Origin: Chitinophaga solisilvae
GTDB lineage: Bacteria; Bacteroidota; Bacteroidia; Chitinophagales; Chitinophagaceae
DNA: 64,000 bases
Direction: 5' to 3'
Assembly (NCBI RefSeq): GCF_009928525.1
Contig: NZ_JAABOK010000001.1
Span: forward strand, 1 to 64,000
The stretch's first letter is position 1. Every line of letters starts with the position of its first letter. The position numbers and the translations under genes are program-made. This document shows positions 52,337 through 63,000 of the stretch, piece after piece. A model generated the notes under the pieces. That model was not told the origin of the DNA. It saw only the letters and a program-made list of their open reading frames with translations, and did no database searches.

Positions 52337-53545
52337 TCATCCCTGTACATAATCTTCCAGGTAGGCATAATTGGGTGTAAGTGCGCCGCGTGCCGCGATG
52401 GTAGCGTTTTCTATCATGGGGCTGTCCGGCTTCATTAATTCTTCAAACACATATTTCATCAGCTGGTCGCCGAAGTACTGTGACGCATCGCGGGGCAGTT
52501 CGTTGGGCAGATTGCTGACGCACATCATATCCACTGTATCGGGGAGATAGGGCGTTGTTTGTGTCATGGTATCCTTTACCACGCCGTAAACGGGATTATC
52601 GATGGTGCTGTCGCCCAGGTTGCAGGGCACGGAGCCGTGGGTATCATCTGTAATATCTGCGATGACGCGGATGCGGAAATTTTCTTTCCGGAGATCATCC
52701 GGCGAGAAGAGGGGCGCAATGTTATGGTCCCAGTAGATGCCGTTCATGAGTATATCGCTGACGGTGACATAAGGCAGAAAGCGGCATTCATAATTTTCGG
52801 GATGGGCGTGGAAGTCGGACCGGCTGTAGGTTTTATCCTCACGGCGCAGGTACAGCTCACCGGCTTTCAGTTGCGTATACACCGGGTATGCGTATTGGTT
52901 GACCAGGTATTCTTCCGGCGGTAAATATTTGATGCCAAGCAGTCCCATGATTTCCAGCACGCCGGCGGCTACACGGCCGGAACCGGTTACGACGATTTTC
53001 ATGGGAGGAAGTTTCACGCCGAAATACTGGGAGATGAGTTCCTGGAAATCGTGGCAGGTATGTACAGGCTTGAAAGTATAGCTGCCGGTTTTTTTACCGA
53101 ATGCCAGTAACCCGTTATGCGCGCCTACTATGCCGGCGAAGAAGCCGAAGCCCAGGATCCTTTGTCCGTCGGGATGTACCAGGCATTCATAATCCACCAG
53201 CGTAATATTTTTTTTCAGGATAGTGCGGAGCATATCCCGGTTATGGGGTTGTTTCTTTTTGGTATGGCTGAAGAACAGGTAGGTTTTGTCTGGTATCAGG
53301 CGGTTGGCAGGCACCTCTTTAATACCCAGCAGCAGCTGGCAGTGGGAGAGGTCTTCCTGCAGGGTGATGCCGGCCTTACGATATTCCTCATCTCTGAAAC
53401 AGCGATGGGGAGAGGGTTGTACCGCTATCTGCACCTGGGGGTAGTGTTCCGTGATCCACTGGCACTGCCTGGGAGAGAAGGCGACACGGTTATCGTGCGG
53501 CAGTTTTTCCTCGCGGATAAGTCCGATGAATAAGCTGTTTTCCAT
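52337..53545 (-). CDS. Saccharopine/alanine dehydrogenase-like oxidoreductase
   Basis: From the ATG at 53545 this is a 402-residue enzyme (MENSLFIGLIREEKLPHDNR) with the N-terminal alanine dehydrogenase/PNT-type domain (residues 1-130) and a Rossmann NAD-binding domain with IVVTGSGRVAAGVLEIMG. The C-terminal part resembles the saccharopine dehydrogenase (L-lysine-forming) group. It would oxidise or form an amino-acid secondary amine with NAD(P). The frame is open 32 codons upstream without family similarity. Confidence 0.75.
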   Translation of the reverse strand: MENSLFIGLIREEKLPHDNRVAFSPRQCQWITEHYPQVQIAVQPSPHRCFRDEEYRKAGITLQEDLSHCQLLLGIKEVPANRLIPDKTYLFFSHTKKKQPHNRDMLRTILKKNITLVDYECLVHPDGQRILGFGFFAGIVGAHNGLLAFGKKTGSYTFKPVHTCHDFQELISQYFGVKLPPMKIVVTGSGRVAAGVLEIMGLLGIKYLPPEEYLVNQYAYPVYTQLKAGELYLRREDKTYSRSDFHAHPENYECRFLPYVTVSDILMNGIYWDHNIAPLFSPDDLRKENFRIRVIADITDDTHGSVPCNLGDSTIDNPVYGVVKDTMTQTTPYLPDTVDMMCVSNLPNELPRDASQYFGDQLMKYVFEELMKPDSPMIENATIAARGALTPNYAYLEDYVQG

Positions 53546-53607
53546 CTCTGAATTTACTGTAAATTTTGATGCAGTAAAATGTTGGGAAAATTTTTCGGGG
53601 AGAAATT

Positions 53608-53638
53608 TTGTAAGATTAAAAAAGATTATATACCTTCG
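53608..53638 (+). promoter_or_regulatory. Promoter of tRNA-Leu
   Basis: TTG at 53608-53610 and TACCTTCG at 53631-53638, 20 bp apart, resemble the Bacteroidota promoter with one mismatch in the -7 box. The tRNA starts 36 bp further. Confidence 0.5.
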
Positions 53639-53674
53639 CATCCCGTAAATGACACGGATAGTTCTTTAAAGATT

Positions 53675-53758
53675 GCCCAGATGGCGGAATTGGTAGACGC
53701 GCTAGACTCAAAATCTTGTTTTCGAAAGGGAGTGCAGGTTCGATTCCTGTTCTGGGCA
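53675..53758 (+). tRNA. tRNA-Leu(CAA)
   Basis: The 84-nt sequence folds as a class II tRNA. The acceptor stem is GCCCAGA/TCTGGGC, the anticodon loop CTCAAAA has anticodon CAA, there is a long variable arm (TTTTCGAAAGG area), and the T arm is GCAGG-TTCGATT-CCTGT. The anticodon stem has one T-T mismatch. CCA is not encoded. Its 3' end borders the AT-rich region that contains the PKS, a common integration site position. Confidence 0.93.
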
Positions 53759-54487
53759 CTACGAACTTATTACAAAGAAGATTTTCAACTTTATATTTAA
53801 GCGGTTGAATTATCAGAAAATAAGTTCCTGAGTTTTTTAATATCAAAACCATTAGAGGGATTTCTTGTAATGGAAAAAGGGTGGCAGATTATAAATCTGC
53901 CACCCTTTTCTTTTTAAGATTATTATCGATTTGTACCAGTCTTTCCCGCTTTTTCCCGCAGATTTCGATACTTAAATGACATCCGAAATGACACCTGATT
54001 TCACTCTCATTTCATCTCAAACAGCGCCGGTATTGACGTTCTTCAGTTAGTTTTTTATTGTGGCACTCCATGCTGTAAGAAAAGTTTTTTATTCATTTTT
54101 CAACCACTTTTTAGCGCTTTCAAATGCCTTGTAAATTATGGCCAGATGAGGTATGGCGTTTGTACTATTGTTACACTTTACAAATTGTTCTGTGTATGAA
54201 TATTGGGAAAAAGTTAAATGCGAAGGAAGACAAGAATTCACCTGTTTCGTTAATTTTTTTATATAACCAGCTAAAGGAAAATTCTGTTTTTTCTGAGCCG
54301 CATTCAGGCTTTGTTTGGAAAAACCATTGAGTGTGTGCACGTTGCAGCAGTTTTTCCTAATTTAAAGTGTAAACACCAAATGAGGGGGGATTAATTATCC
54401 TCGAACGTTAACCACTATTCTTCAACTCAAAACCCAATGGTGAACATTAGCTTGTTGTAAATATGCTCTTTGTTAAATTAAATTGAT
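53759..54487. other. Gene-poor junction between tRNA-Leu and the PKS region
   Basis: Apart from the terminator at 53875-53914 I can support no gene here. The direct repeat AAATGACATCCG/AAATGACACC at about 53975-53996 resembles text seen near Bacteroidota integrase genes, but no integrase frame survives. Short open frames at 54089-54340 (minus) and 54124-54330 (plus) have no family similarity. Confidence 0.5.
53875..53914. terminator. Strong bidirectional terminator behind tRNA-Leu
   Basis: Perfect 16-bp arms AAAAGGGTGGCAGATT (53875-53890) and its complement (53894-53909) enclose the loop ATA. An A-run lies before and T-rich sequence after. Confidence 0.9.
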
Positions 54488-56365
54488 ATGTTACTCCCGA
54501 TCGATAACCCAAAAGATAATCTATCTACAGATTTCAGAGAATATATTATAAAGTTTGAGCCCGATGTCTGGTCTATTCAAGCGTGTGGGAAGATAGATGA
54601 GAATGATGTCGGGGGGCTTTACCTGCCATCTTTTGTGAAAGGAAGAAATAATCCGGGACCAGGTAACGATGAGCCTTACACACAAATCAGGAGTACCCCT
54701 GGCTATCTTCCTTATGAATCAGCAAGAATCGCAACGAATGAGACTGGTTGGGAGAGAAGCCGGCTCGCTCTGAATGCTGTTTTCTCAGAAGATATGCTTA
54801 AGTTATTTGAATCAAGTCCTTTAACTAAAATTGCGCTATTAACATCAGCGACTGTTATTGTTGAGAAAACGAAGGTGGGCGAGTGGTTGAAGGAAGCCGG
54901 AACTGCAATACCCAGGAAGGGGGACGAAATAAAACGTCTCTGGCCTGCGTATCAGATACAGTGTTCCGGGAACCTGGAAGCCGCAATACCCATGATGTTG
55001 AGAGATTTCTCTGCCAGTTCTTATGTATGGGTGTTTATTCGCATCCGGGATGTTCGTATACATGACCTTGGCGGGTCTATGATGTGCCTAACCATAGCAA
55101 GCGACTACTACAGGGCTTCTGATGATCCGGGTACAAGCGATATGAAGCCTTATATGGAAGCAATGAATGAAGGCCTGTCTTGCCTTGAAGGACCCGCTGC
55201 CAGTGTGGCTACACGGGATGCCATATTATGTAGCGGATTCATACAGGTTAGAGACGCAGTAAATAGGAGAATTGCTGGAATGAGCCCCGGTGAATTACAG
55301 GATATCATTTCCGCTTATGGGGGAGTTGTGACCCCCAGGGAATTTATTACGATGAGGTGGTGGGATGCCGCGATGTCTCCCTATTACAGATCTGCTATGG
55401 GGTCAGATGGTTATTATCACCTTACTGAAAGCTCCGGCGTTTTCAAAGGCACTAAAAAATGCGGCAAAATAAGGAGAGCTATCGACAGTAGCATCAGGTA
55501 TAATGAAATTGTTGACCTGCTGCCAGATGCAACCCAGGGAGATGGTACAAACGAATTACTCATAGCAATGCTTGTAGGCGGACATGAAGCTACTTCAGGA
55601 TATGCAGGAGCGCTTTCAGCTATCATTGATGAGGCCCTTACGTGTGACTGCGGTGCGGAGGGGCATGTTGAAGCGGCAGAAATAGCGATGGGTTCCTGCC
55701 TCTGGTTTGCACTTGTTCCCCGGTATAATCTTCGATCACAGCTTAATAACCTGGTAAAAGGGAATCCTACACTGATGAATGCCTTTGCATTTGGTAAGCC
55801 CGGGGAAAGACATATAATGTGTAAAACACTGCCGGGGGATATACTGCATACAGATGGGTGGAAGCCTTTGTGGACAAAGACCTTTGTAGATATTCCGGAA
55901 CTGGTGCAGCGGGTTGTGCGCAGGACTTTGCCGGAAGAAGTCCGCGATGAAGAAGTCCATTTACTATGTAATCACATGGCAACAACTGTTTTGATAGCGT
56001 GTTTTGCCATTGATGATGATCTTGAGCAGCTGAGAGAATTATGGAGTAAGTGGTGTGATTTATTCGATGCTGCTGTTTCAAAATTTATGCAGGAGAATTC
56101 ACCGCTTCTGTTTAGTCTGCGTAACCTGATTGGAAGGATATGGATTCATACCATCATAGGGACAGGGGAAGTATGTAGTGATACCAGTGAAAGTTTGTTT
56201 GTTGATATAGACAAGGCCTTAAGGGAAACATACCAGCTCAGCTATGAAAATGGGCGGGCTATCAGGCGTGCGTTTCATGGAGTGGTATCAAGTGCCATCG
56301 AACTGAGTGGATTTAACCCATATGCTTGTCTTGCAGATGGGGCTGCCCATCTGTGCAGGAAGTAA
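54488..56365 (+). CDS. Protein of unknown family; candidate non-canonical class I terpene synthase-like
   Basis: This 625-residue cytosolic, mostly helical protein matches no family I recognise with certainty; it has no signal peptide or membrane segment. Residues 212-218 are DDPGTSD. R290 lies in ITMRWWDAAMS, then R337-Y-N339-E-I-V-D343-L-L-P-D347, and R412-Y413 in LVPRYNLR. Class I terpene synthases carry an acidic motif, a sensor Arg about 46 residues before the NSE triad (N-x3-S/T-x3-E), and an RY pair about 80 after it. Here the distances are 49 and 73. So a divergent terpene synthase is a reasoned possibility, not a finding. Extra N- and C-terminal regions (about 200 residues each) exceed bacterial class I lengths. 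The PKS gene follows after 680 bp. Confidence 0.55.
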   Translation: MLLPIDNPKDNLSTDFREYIIKFEPDVWSIQACGKIDENDVGGLYLPSFVKGRNNPGPGNDEPYTQIRSTPGYLPYESARIATNETGWERSRLALNAVFSEDMLKLFESSPLTKIALLTSATVIVEKTKVGEWLKEAGTAIPRKGDEIKRLWPAYQIQCSGNLEAAIPMMLRDFSASSYVWVFIRIRDVRIHDLGGSMMCLTIASDYYRASDDPGTSDMKPYMEAMNEGLSCLEGPAASVATRDAILCSGFIQVRDAVNRRIAGMSPGELQDIISAYGGVVTPREFITMRWWDAAMSPYYRSAMGSDGYYHLTESSGVFKGTKKCGKIRRAIDSSIRYNEIVDLLPDATQGDGTNELLIAMLVGGHEATSGYAGALSAIIDEALTCDCGAEGHVEAAEIAMGSCLWFALVPRYNLRSQLNNLVKGNPTLMNAFAFGKPGERHIMCKTLPGDILHTDGWKPLWTKTFVDIPELVQRVVRRTLPEEVRDEEVHLLCNHMATTVLIACFAIDDDLEQLRELWSKWCDLFDAAVSKFMQENSPLLFSLRNLIGRIWIHTIIGTGEVCSDTSESLFVDIDKALRETYQLSYENGRAIRRAFHGVVSSAIELSGFNPYACLADGAAHLCRK

Positions 56366-57046
56366 ATCCGGTTGCCTTGCGTTATAGAAGATTGCTGCTG
56401 TTATTCCCGGACCCCTGTAAGAGCTTTTACGATAACACCCCCTTCCCTTTGTTTGAGTACAGGCTGGCAGTATTGCCGGGAATCAAATTATTCTCATAGT
56501 CACCTGTGGGTGATGCGTCCTATTTATTTCACTGGTGAAAATCGACCTGCTGTGGGTAAGTAAAAAGTTCAATTCCTTTTATCAGGGTGGCCTTAGCTAT
56601 GATACAGATAGCCGGAATGCTGTTGAAGTATGAAGCGATTATCCGCATGTGGGCGGCAGTGGTTTATTGTCACCCGACTGGGCTACAGAAACAACTGGCG
56701 GGGACATCGAAAGATAGTCCGGATTCAGATGATGTTAATAAATTTGTGGTGAGTATTTATTTACCGCGCTGGTATTTCTGCACTTATCCTGGTAGAAACG
56801 AACAGAAACATGTTACCTGTGCAGGCGCATTTGTGCTGAAGAAAGGAGGGTAATGCCGGCAATTGATCCGCAGGCAATTTTTTCCGGGGATAGAGGAAGA
56901 CAGGATATCAGGTAACTATCGTCGGTGAAGCAGACGCTGCTGCCTGGCAGGGTCAATTAAGGTCAGGTGTAAGTTGGAAATGCTAATCATCGCATTGCAT
57001 GTATTATTTTGGTAAGTGTTGAGATAGAAATATCCTGGCGATAAAT
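56366..57046. other. Gene-poor gap between the 54.5-kb gene and the PKS
   Basis: The 681 bp contain only short open frames (56372-56563 and 56587-56853, plus) with improbable residue composition and no family. No terminator or clear promoter box is seen; a TTATTTTG-like box lies at 57003-57010. The gap may hold decayed coding sequence. Confidence 0.4.
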
Positions 57047-60000
57047 ATGGAATTTATCTCGCTGGATCTTCTGAATTTTTTGATTATGCAAAGCAAAGTC
57101 AGTATTCATTCAAATTCAATTGCTGTCATTGGCATGAGTTGCCGCTTTCCCGGCGGGGCTGATACCCTCGAGAAATATTGGGAAATACTTCACGGTAATA
57201 TAGACGTTATTGATGCTATACCTGCTGAAAGATGGAATGTCGATCAGTACTACAATGAAGATAGTGAGATACCAGGTAAAATGTATACAAGGGAAGGTGG
57301 ATTTCTGAAGAATATAGATCTCTTTGATGCCTCTTTTTTTCGTATTACCCGTGTTGAGGCAGAGTCTATGGATCCTCAATATCGTGTCCTGCTGGAATTA
57401 AGTTATGAAGCCCTTGAGAACAGCAATATCAAGATAGAATCGTTGGTGAATAGCGCTACCGGCGTGTATATTGGTTTTCAATCAGCTGATTATTATGCGA
57501 TGGTGAATAACAATAGCAGCTATGCGCTGACAGGTAATATGCGTTCAGCTGGTAGCGGACGTATATCTTATGCATATGGCCTGCAGGGGCCGAGTATTGT
57601 AGTTGATACCGCATGTGCTTCCTCCCTGGTTGCTGTTAATCTGGCTTGTAGTGATTTACGCTCTGGTGCATGCAATATGGCTATAGCAGGAAGTATTAAT
57701 CTTATCCTTTCTCCTGAAGGTCATTTGGAGTTTTGTGAGATGGGAGCCTTGTCACCTGATTGCAGGTGTAAAGCATTTGATCAGGCAGCTAATGGCTTTG
57801 TAAGATCAGAAGGAGCTGGTGTTGTAATCTTGAAACGCTACGAAGACGCTATAATGGATGGCGATAAAATTCAGGCTGTTATCGTCGGTTCCGCAATTAC
57901 CTGTGATGGTCCCGGGCCTGGATTTACTATTCCCAACGCAGTTGCTCAGGGAAAAGCGATTCTGAAGGCGATGGGCCAGGCCGGAATCTGCGCCGATGAT
58001 ATTGACTATATTGAAGCACATGGCACAGGAACATCAGTAGGAGATCCCCTGGAAATGGAGGGCATAGGACTCGCTTTTCGTGATCGTACAAGACCGGAAA
58101 AATTATGGGTGGGATCTGCCAAAACCAATATTGGTCATACAGAAGGCGCATCCGGAATGGCAGGGCTTATTAAGGCGGTGCTGGCGCTGCAGCATAATTG
58201 CATTCCTGGAAATCTTCATTTTCATCACCCATCCGGTGCCATTCCATGGCAAAATATTCCTGTAGCCATTCCAACAAATAACATTGACTGGCTGCCAGGT
58301 AAAAAGAAGAGATATGCCGGAATTAACTCATTTGGCCTGAATGGAACAAATGCTCACGTAATAGTTATGGAGGCGCCGGTGCTGGAGGAAGAACTACCGG
58401 AAACAAAGGAAAAAGAGCATCCCTTTATACTATTGCCTATTTCAGCAAGAGACGGGCAGGCCCTTAAATTACTTGCTGAAGAGTATAGCCAGATGATACG
58501 TAATCAGGAGTACGCTGTGCCAAAAATAGCAGCGGCAGCAGCTTTGTGTCGTTCTGATCTTTCACACCGGTTATGTGTATATGGTAAAGATGCGGCATCA
58601 TTGTATGAATCTTTGCAAGATCATCTGCAAGGGGGGCTGATAAGTAATACTGGCAGTACGGGAAAGAAAGTGGCATTTGTTTTTCCGGGACAGGGAGGAC
58701 AGTGGATCGGGATGGGACGTGAGCTTATAGGAAAGTCAGCCGTTTTTAAGCAGGCATTGATGGAATGTGATGGCGCTATACTGGAGGAAGGCGGCTGGTC
58801 GGTGATGGAGGAAATAAATAAAGATGAAGCAAATAATCGCTTCGGGGAATTAAATATTATCCAGCCGGTTTTGTTTGCAATTGAAGTATCGCTGGCTCGC
58901 TTATGGCAATCATGGGGGATTAAGCCGGATGTAGTAATGGGGCATAGCATGGGAGAAGTAGCAGCGGCTTACATCGGAGGGGTATTAACATTAAAAGATG
59001 CTGTTGCCATTATCTGCCGGCGTAGTTCATTAGCGCTTAAGTTATGCGGACGAGGTGCAATGGCGCTCATAGAGCTTAGCCGGATGGAGACGGAGAAGAT
59101 CTTGTCCGGGTATGAAACCAGGGCTTCCATAGCAGCTTCTAACAGCCCTAAGGCTACTATCATATCCGGCGATATTGACGCGGTAGAAGAAATCCTGGCC
59201 TCCCTGACTGAACAGGATATTTTCAGCCGGCTTATTAACGTTGATTTTGCTTCACATAGTCCGCAAATGGATGCACTGAAGGAAGATATGTTAACCCAGC
59301 TTAATGGAATTAGTCCCTCAAAAGCGTGTATTCCGTTTTATTCCACCGTGGCTGACAAGTTCTTAAACGGACCTGAGTGTAATGCTGATTACTGGAATGA
59401 TAATATTCGAAATCCGGTTCTGTTCTCCCAGGCAGTGCAGCATCTTCTGGAAGAAGATGACTATTTGTTTATCGAAATAGGTCCTCATCCTGTATTAATA
59501 CCTTCGATTCAGCAAAATATTGAATATCTGGCTAAGCCGGGTATTGCTGCCATAGTAACTCTGAGACATGACTGTTCTGAGATGACGGAAATGTTGCAGC
59601 ATTTTTGCCAGGCATATACCAGCGGAGCCACTGTCAGCTGGTCCGGTTTATATCAGCAAAGTAAAAGAGATATAGAAGACGTACGGCTGCCTTCTTATCC
59701 CTGGCAACATGAAAGTTTCTGGATGGATGAAAAGAAGGCTAAACGAATAAATTACCGGCAATTGCCGGGTTCTCATTCATTTGGAGGCATTCAGATGAAT
59801 CTGGTATCTGCAGAAGAGGATAAAGTATTCTGGGAGTCTGAAATTAGCCGGTATTCATACCCGTATTTGTCGGAGCACATTGTTAACAACACTGTAATAT
59901 TTCCAGGTGCTGCATATATAGAGTATATTATTTGTGCCGCTAAAAATAGTTTCCCTTCGGCTCAGCACTTCCTTGATGAGATTAACTTCATGAAGACATT

Positions 60001-63000
60001 GGTACTGGAAGACGCCATTATTTCGATACAGCTTGTTTTTACCGTGGTAAACAAGGAAAAGATCAGGTTCGGATTCTATTGCAGAGAGGATGATGCCGTG
60101 TCTGCAGACCGAAAGGATTGGGTTTTATGCGCAGAAGGATATATCGGGTTGTTAGCCGGTTCTCCTGGAGTAAGCCTCGCGCGGGATGGGAATATGTTAT
60201 CGGAGCATGTAAGTTCCGCAAAACATATTTATAAGGAAGAATTCTATGACAGAATAAGAAAATTCGGACTCCAGTATGGTGAAAAGTTCAGACTGATTAC
60301 GGATATCTTTATTTCGGAAAATGTTATAACAGGCAGGGTGGAAGCAGGGCAGCAATTAATAAGATCAAGCCGGGATTATATTTTCCATCCCGTGTTGCTG
60401 GATGCATGCCTTCAGGTGATTTGTGCCACCGCAATGGATGAGTATACAACCGGAGAAGGTCTGGTAGTAACATCGTTAAAGAAATATGTGCATTTTGAGA
60501 AAGTTGAAATAACAACCGTGCTTCTCGTCAAGGCGGAAAGAAAAAAGAATCCCGCAGGCGTGGAAGGAGAACATCATGTCAATATTGAAATTTATAATGA
60601 TAAAGGAGAGCTGCTGTCAGTTATAGAGGATGTAACAGTTAAGAATCTTGATTTAACCCAACAGGATGATCTTTCCCCGCTGCTTTATACGAAAAAATGG
60701 GAGAAGCTGGAAATGCTATCTCCTGCGCAAAGACAGAAGCATTCCTGGTTTATATGGGTGAAAGAGGTGAATAAGCCGGTTACAGCAATAATATCTCAAC
60801 TGACTGCTTTGGGAGATCGTGTTATAATGGTAACCAGCGAAAAGTCTCTTAAAGAGCACCTGGAAATGGACAATGGTATTATCCATAAAGGCGTCATATA
60901 TCTGGATGCAGCACCGGAAATGGACCATTCGAATCCATCATTGTATGTTGCTGAAAAGTGTCTTGGGCTCCTGAATATAGTACATGTCCTGGGGCAAACT
61001 TCTGTTCAGCCCCGATTGGTAGTGATAACGCAGGGCGCACAGTCTGTTCTGCCCGGTGAAAAGGAAATCAATCCGTTTGGTGCGCCCGTTTGGGGACTGT
61101 CACATACAATATTTCATGAGTTCCAGGAATATGATTGTACACGATTTGATCTGTCATTATCACCAGATGGAAATGAAACGAAAATGCTCTGCGGCCTCCT
61201 GGCTGGCGGAAACGGAGACAAGGCGTTTGCAATCAGAGGTAATGAAGTATATGTTCAAAGATTAACGCCCATATCAGCATCCGACTACAAAAGCAGGGCA
61301 ATTGACAGGGAATTGATACCTGCCTCTCAGGTTCGTTTTCGGTTTACAACTGACGCTCCCGGATTAATTGATGATATATATGCAAAAGCCTGCGCACGTG
61401 TATCTCCCGGAGAAAATGAAATTGAAGTTGAAATAAAATCGAATGGATTGAATTTCATGAATGTATTATCAGCGCTTGGAATATATCCTGGTCAAGATTA
61501 TGAGAATACTCTTCTTGGGATAGAGTTTGCCGGGCAGGTTACCCAGGTAGGTGCAGGAGTTACTGATCTGGTTCCGGGTGATAAAGTGATGGGGTTCAAC
61601 TTTAGCAGCAACGCATTGGGTAATTACACCATCACCCAGGCAGCATGGGTGATGAAAATCCCGGATAGCATGGATTATCTGGATGCTGCTACCATTCCTG
61701 TAGCCTATACTACTGCCTATGCAGCCCTGGTAATCAACCTCGGATTAAAGAAACGGGAACGTATATTGATACATAACGCTGCAGGAGGAGTAGGGTTGGC
61801 AGCTATTCATATCGCCCGGGCGATTGGCGCCGATATATATGCAACAGCTGGAAATGACCTGAAAAGAAAATTTTTGCGGGAAATCGGTATTAAATATGTA
61901 ATGGATTCCCGGTCACTTGAATTTGTGTGTCAAACCAATGAGTATACAAATAATGAAGGCGTTGATGCAATACTTTCTGCACAGCCGGGAGAAATGCTGG
62001 TCAAGAACCTTGAATTGTTGCGAAGTGGCGGACGCTATTGTGATATTGGGAAAATGAGTGTATATAACAGCACAAAATTAGATATGTCAATATTCAGGAA
62101 GGGCATAGCTTACAGTTTTCTGGATATGTACACTATGGGTACGTCAGATATGAAGATGATAAAAAGTGTAAATGCTGCAGTAGAAAAAGAAGTAAGGTCA
62201 GGAGGATTTCCGGCGTTGCCTAAAAATGTTTTCGGGGCATCTCATGTAAAAGAAGGTTTTACTTTGATGGCTCAGGGAGATCATATAGGTAAAATTGTAT
62301 TCGATATGACCCAACTTGATTTCTCTGTTTCCCGCCATGACGCTCTGTTTAATGAGAATGAAACCTATATAGTGACTGGCGGAATGGGAGCACTTGGAAT
62401 AACGATAGCTCAGTGGATGGTATTGAATGGCGCTGTTCATATTGTATTAACAGGACGTAATGAACCATCAGCCGCCGTTGCAGCTCTTGTTGCTTCCATG
62501 AATGCGGATGGTGGTAAGATAGTAATGATGAGAGGGGACATCAGCAACTATCAAAGTGTGGAACAGATGCTGAACAAAGTAAGATCAACATTACCCCCGA
62601 TTAAAGGAATTATTCATGCAGCAGGAGTTGTTGATGACAGCATGCTGACCGAAATGGATGAGTCCAGGCTTATTGCTCCGATGCTCCCCAAGATTAACGG
62701 CGCCTGGTTTTTGCATAGACTGACATTACAGGATGATTTGAGGTACTTTGTGCTTTTCTCATCCGCTGCATCAGTATTTGGTGGGGTCGGGCAGGGAAAT
62801 TATGTGGCAGCTAATATTTTTTTGGATGCACTTTCCAGGATAAGGCAAGCAGAAGGGTTGCCTGTTATTTGCATAAATTGGGGATCTATTTCCGAGATTG
62901 GAATGGCAGCCGCAAATGAAGTAAGAGGAAAGCGATTAAATAAGGAAGGATTAGGTGGCGTGTCCCGAAATACCTTTCTTAAGTTATTTGGCCATATTCT

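Noticed and set aside
53616-53852. Open frames across tRNA-Leu on both strands
   Set aside because: They overlap a well-folded tRNA gene; such frames arise from the structured RNA sequence.
54089-54340. 83-codon minus-strand frame in the tRNA/PKS junction
   Set aside because: No family similarity, no promoter and overlaps an equally unconvincing plus-strand frame; considered as integrase remnant but no integrase motif is visible.
56587-56853. 88-codon frame between the 54.5-kb gene and the PKS
   Set aside because: Improbable composition, no recognisable fold and no ribosome binding context; might be decayed coding sequence.
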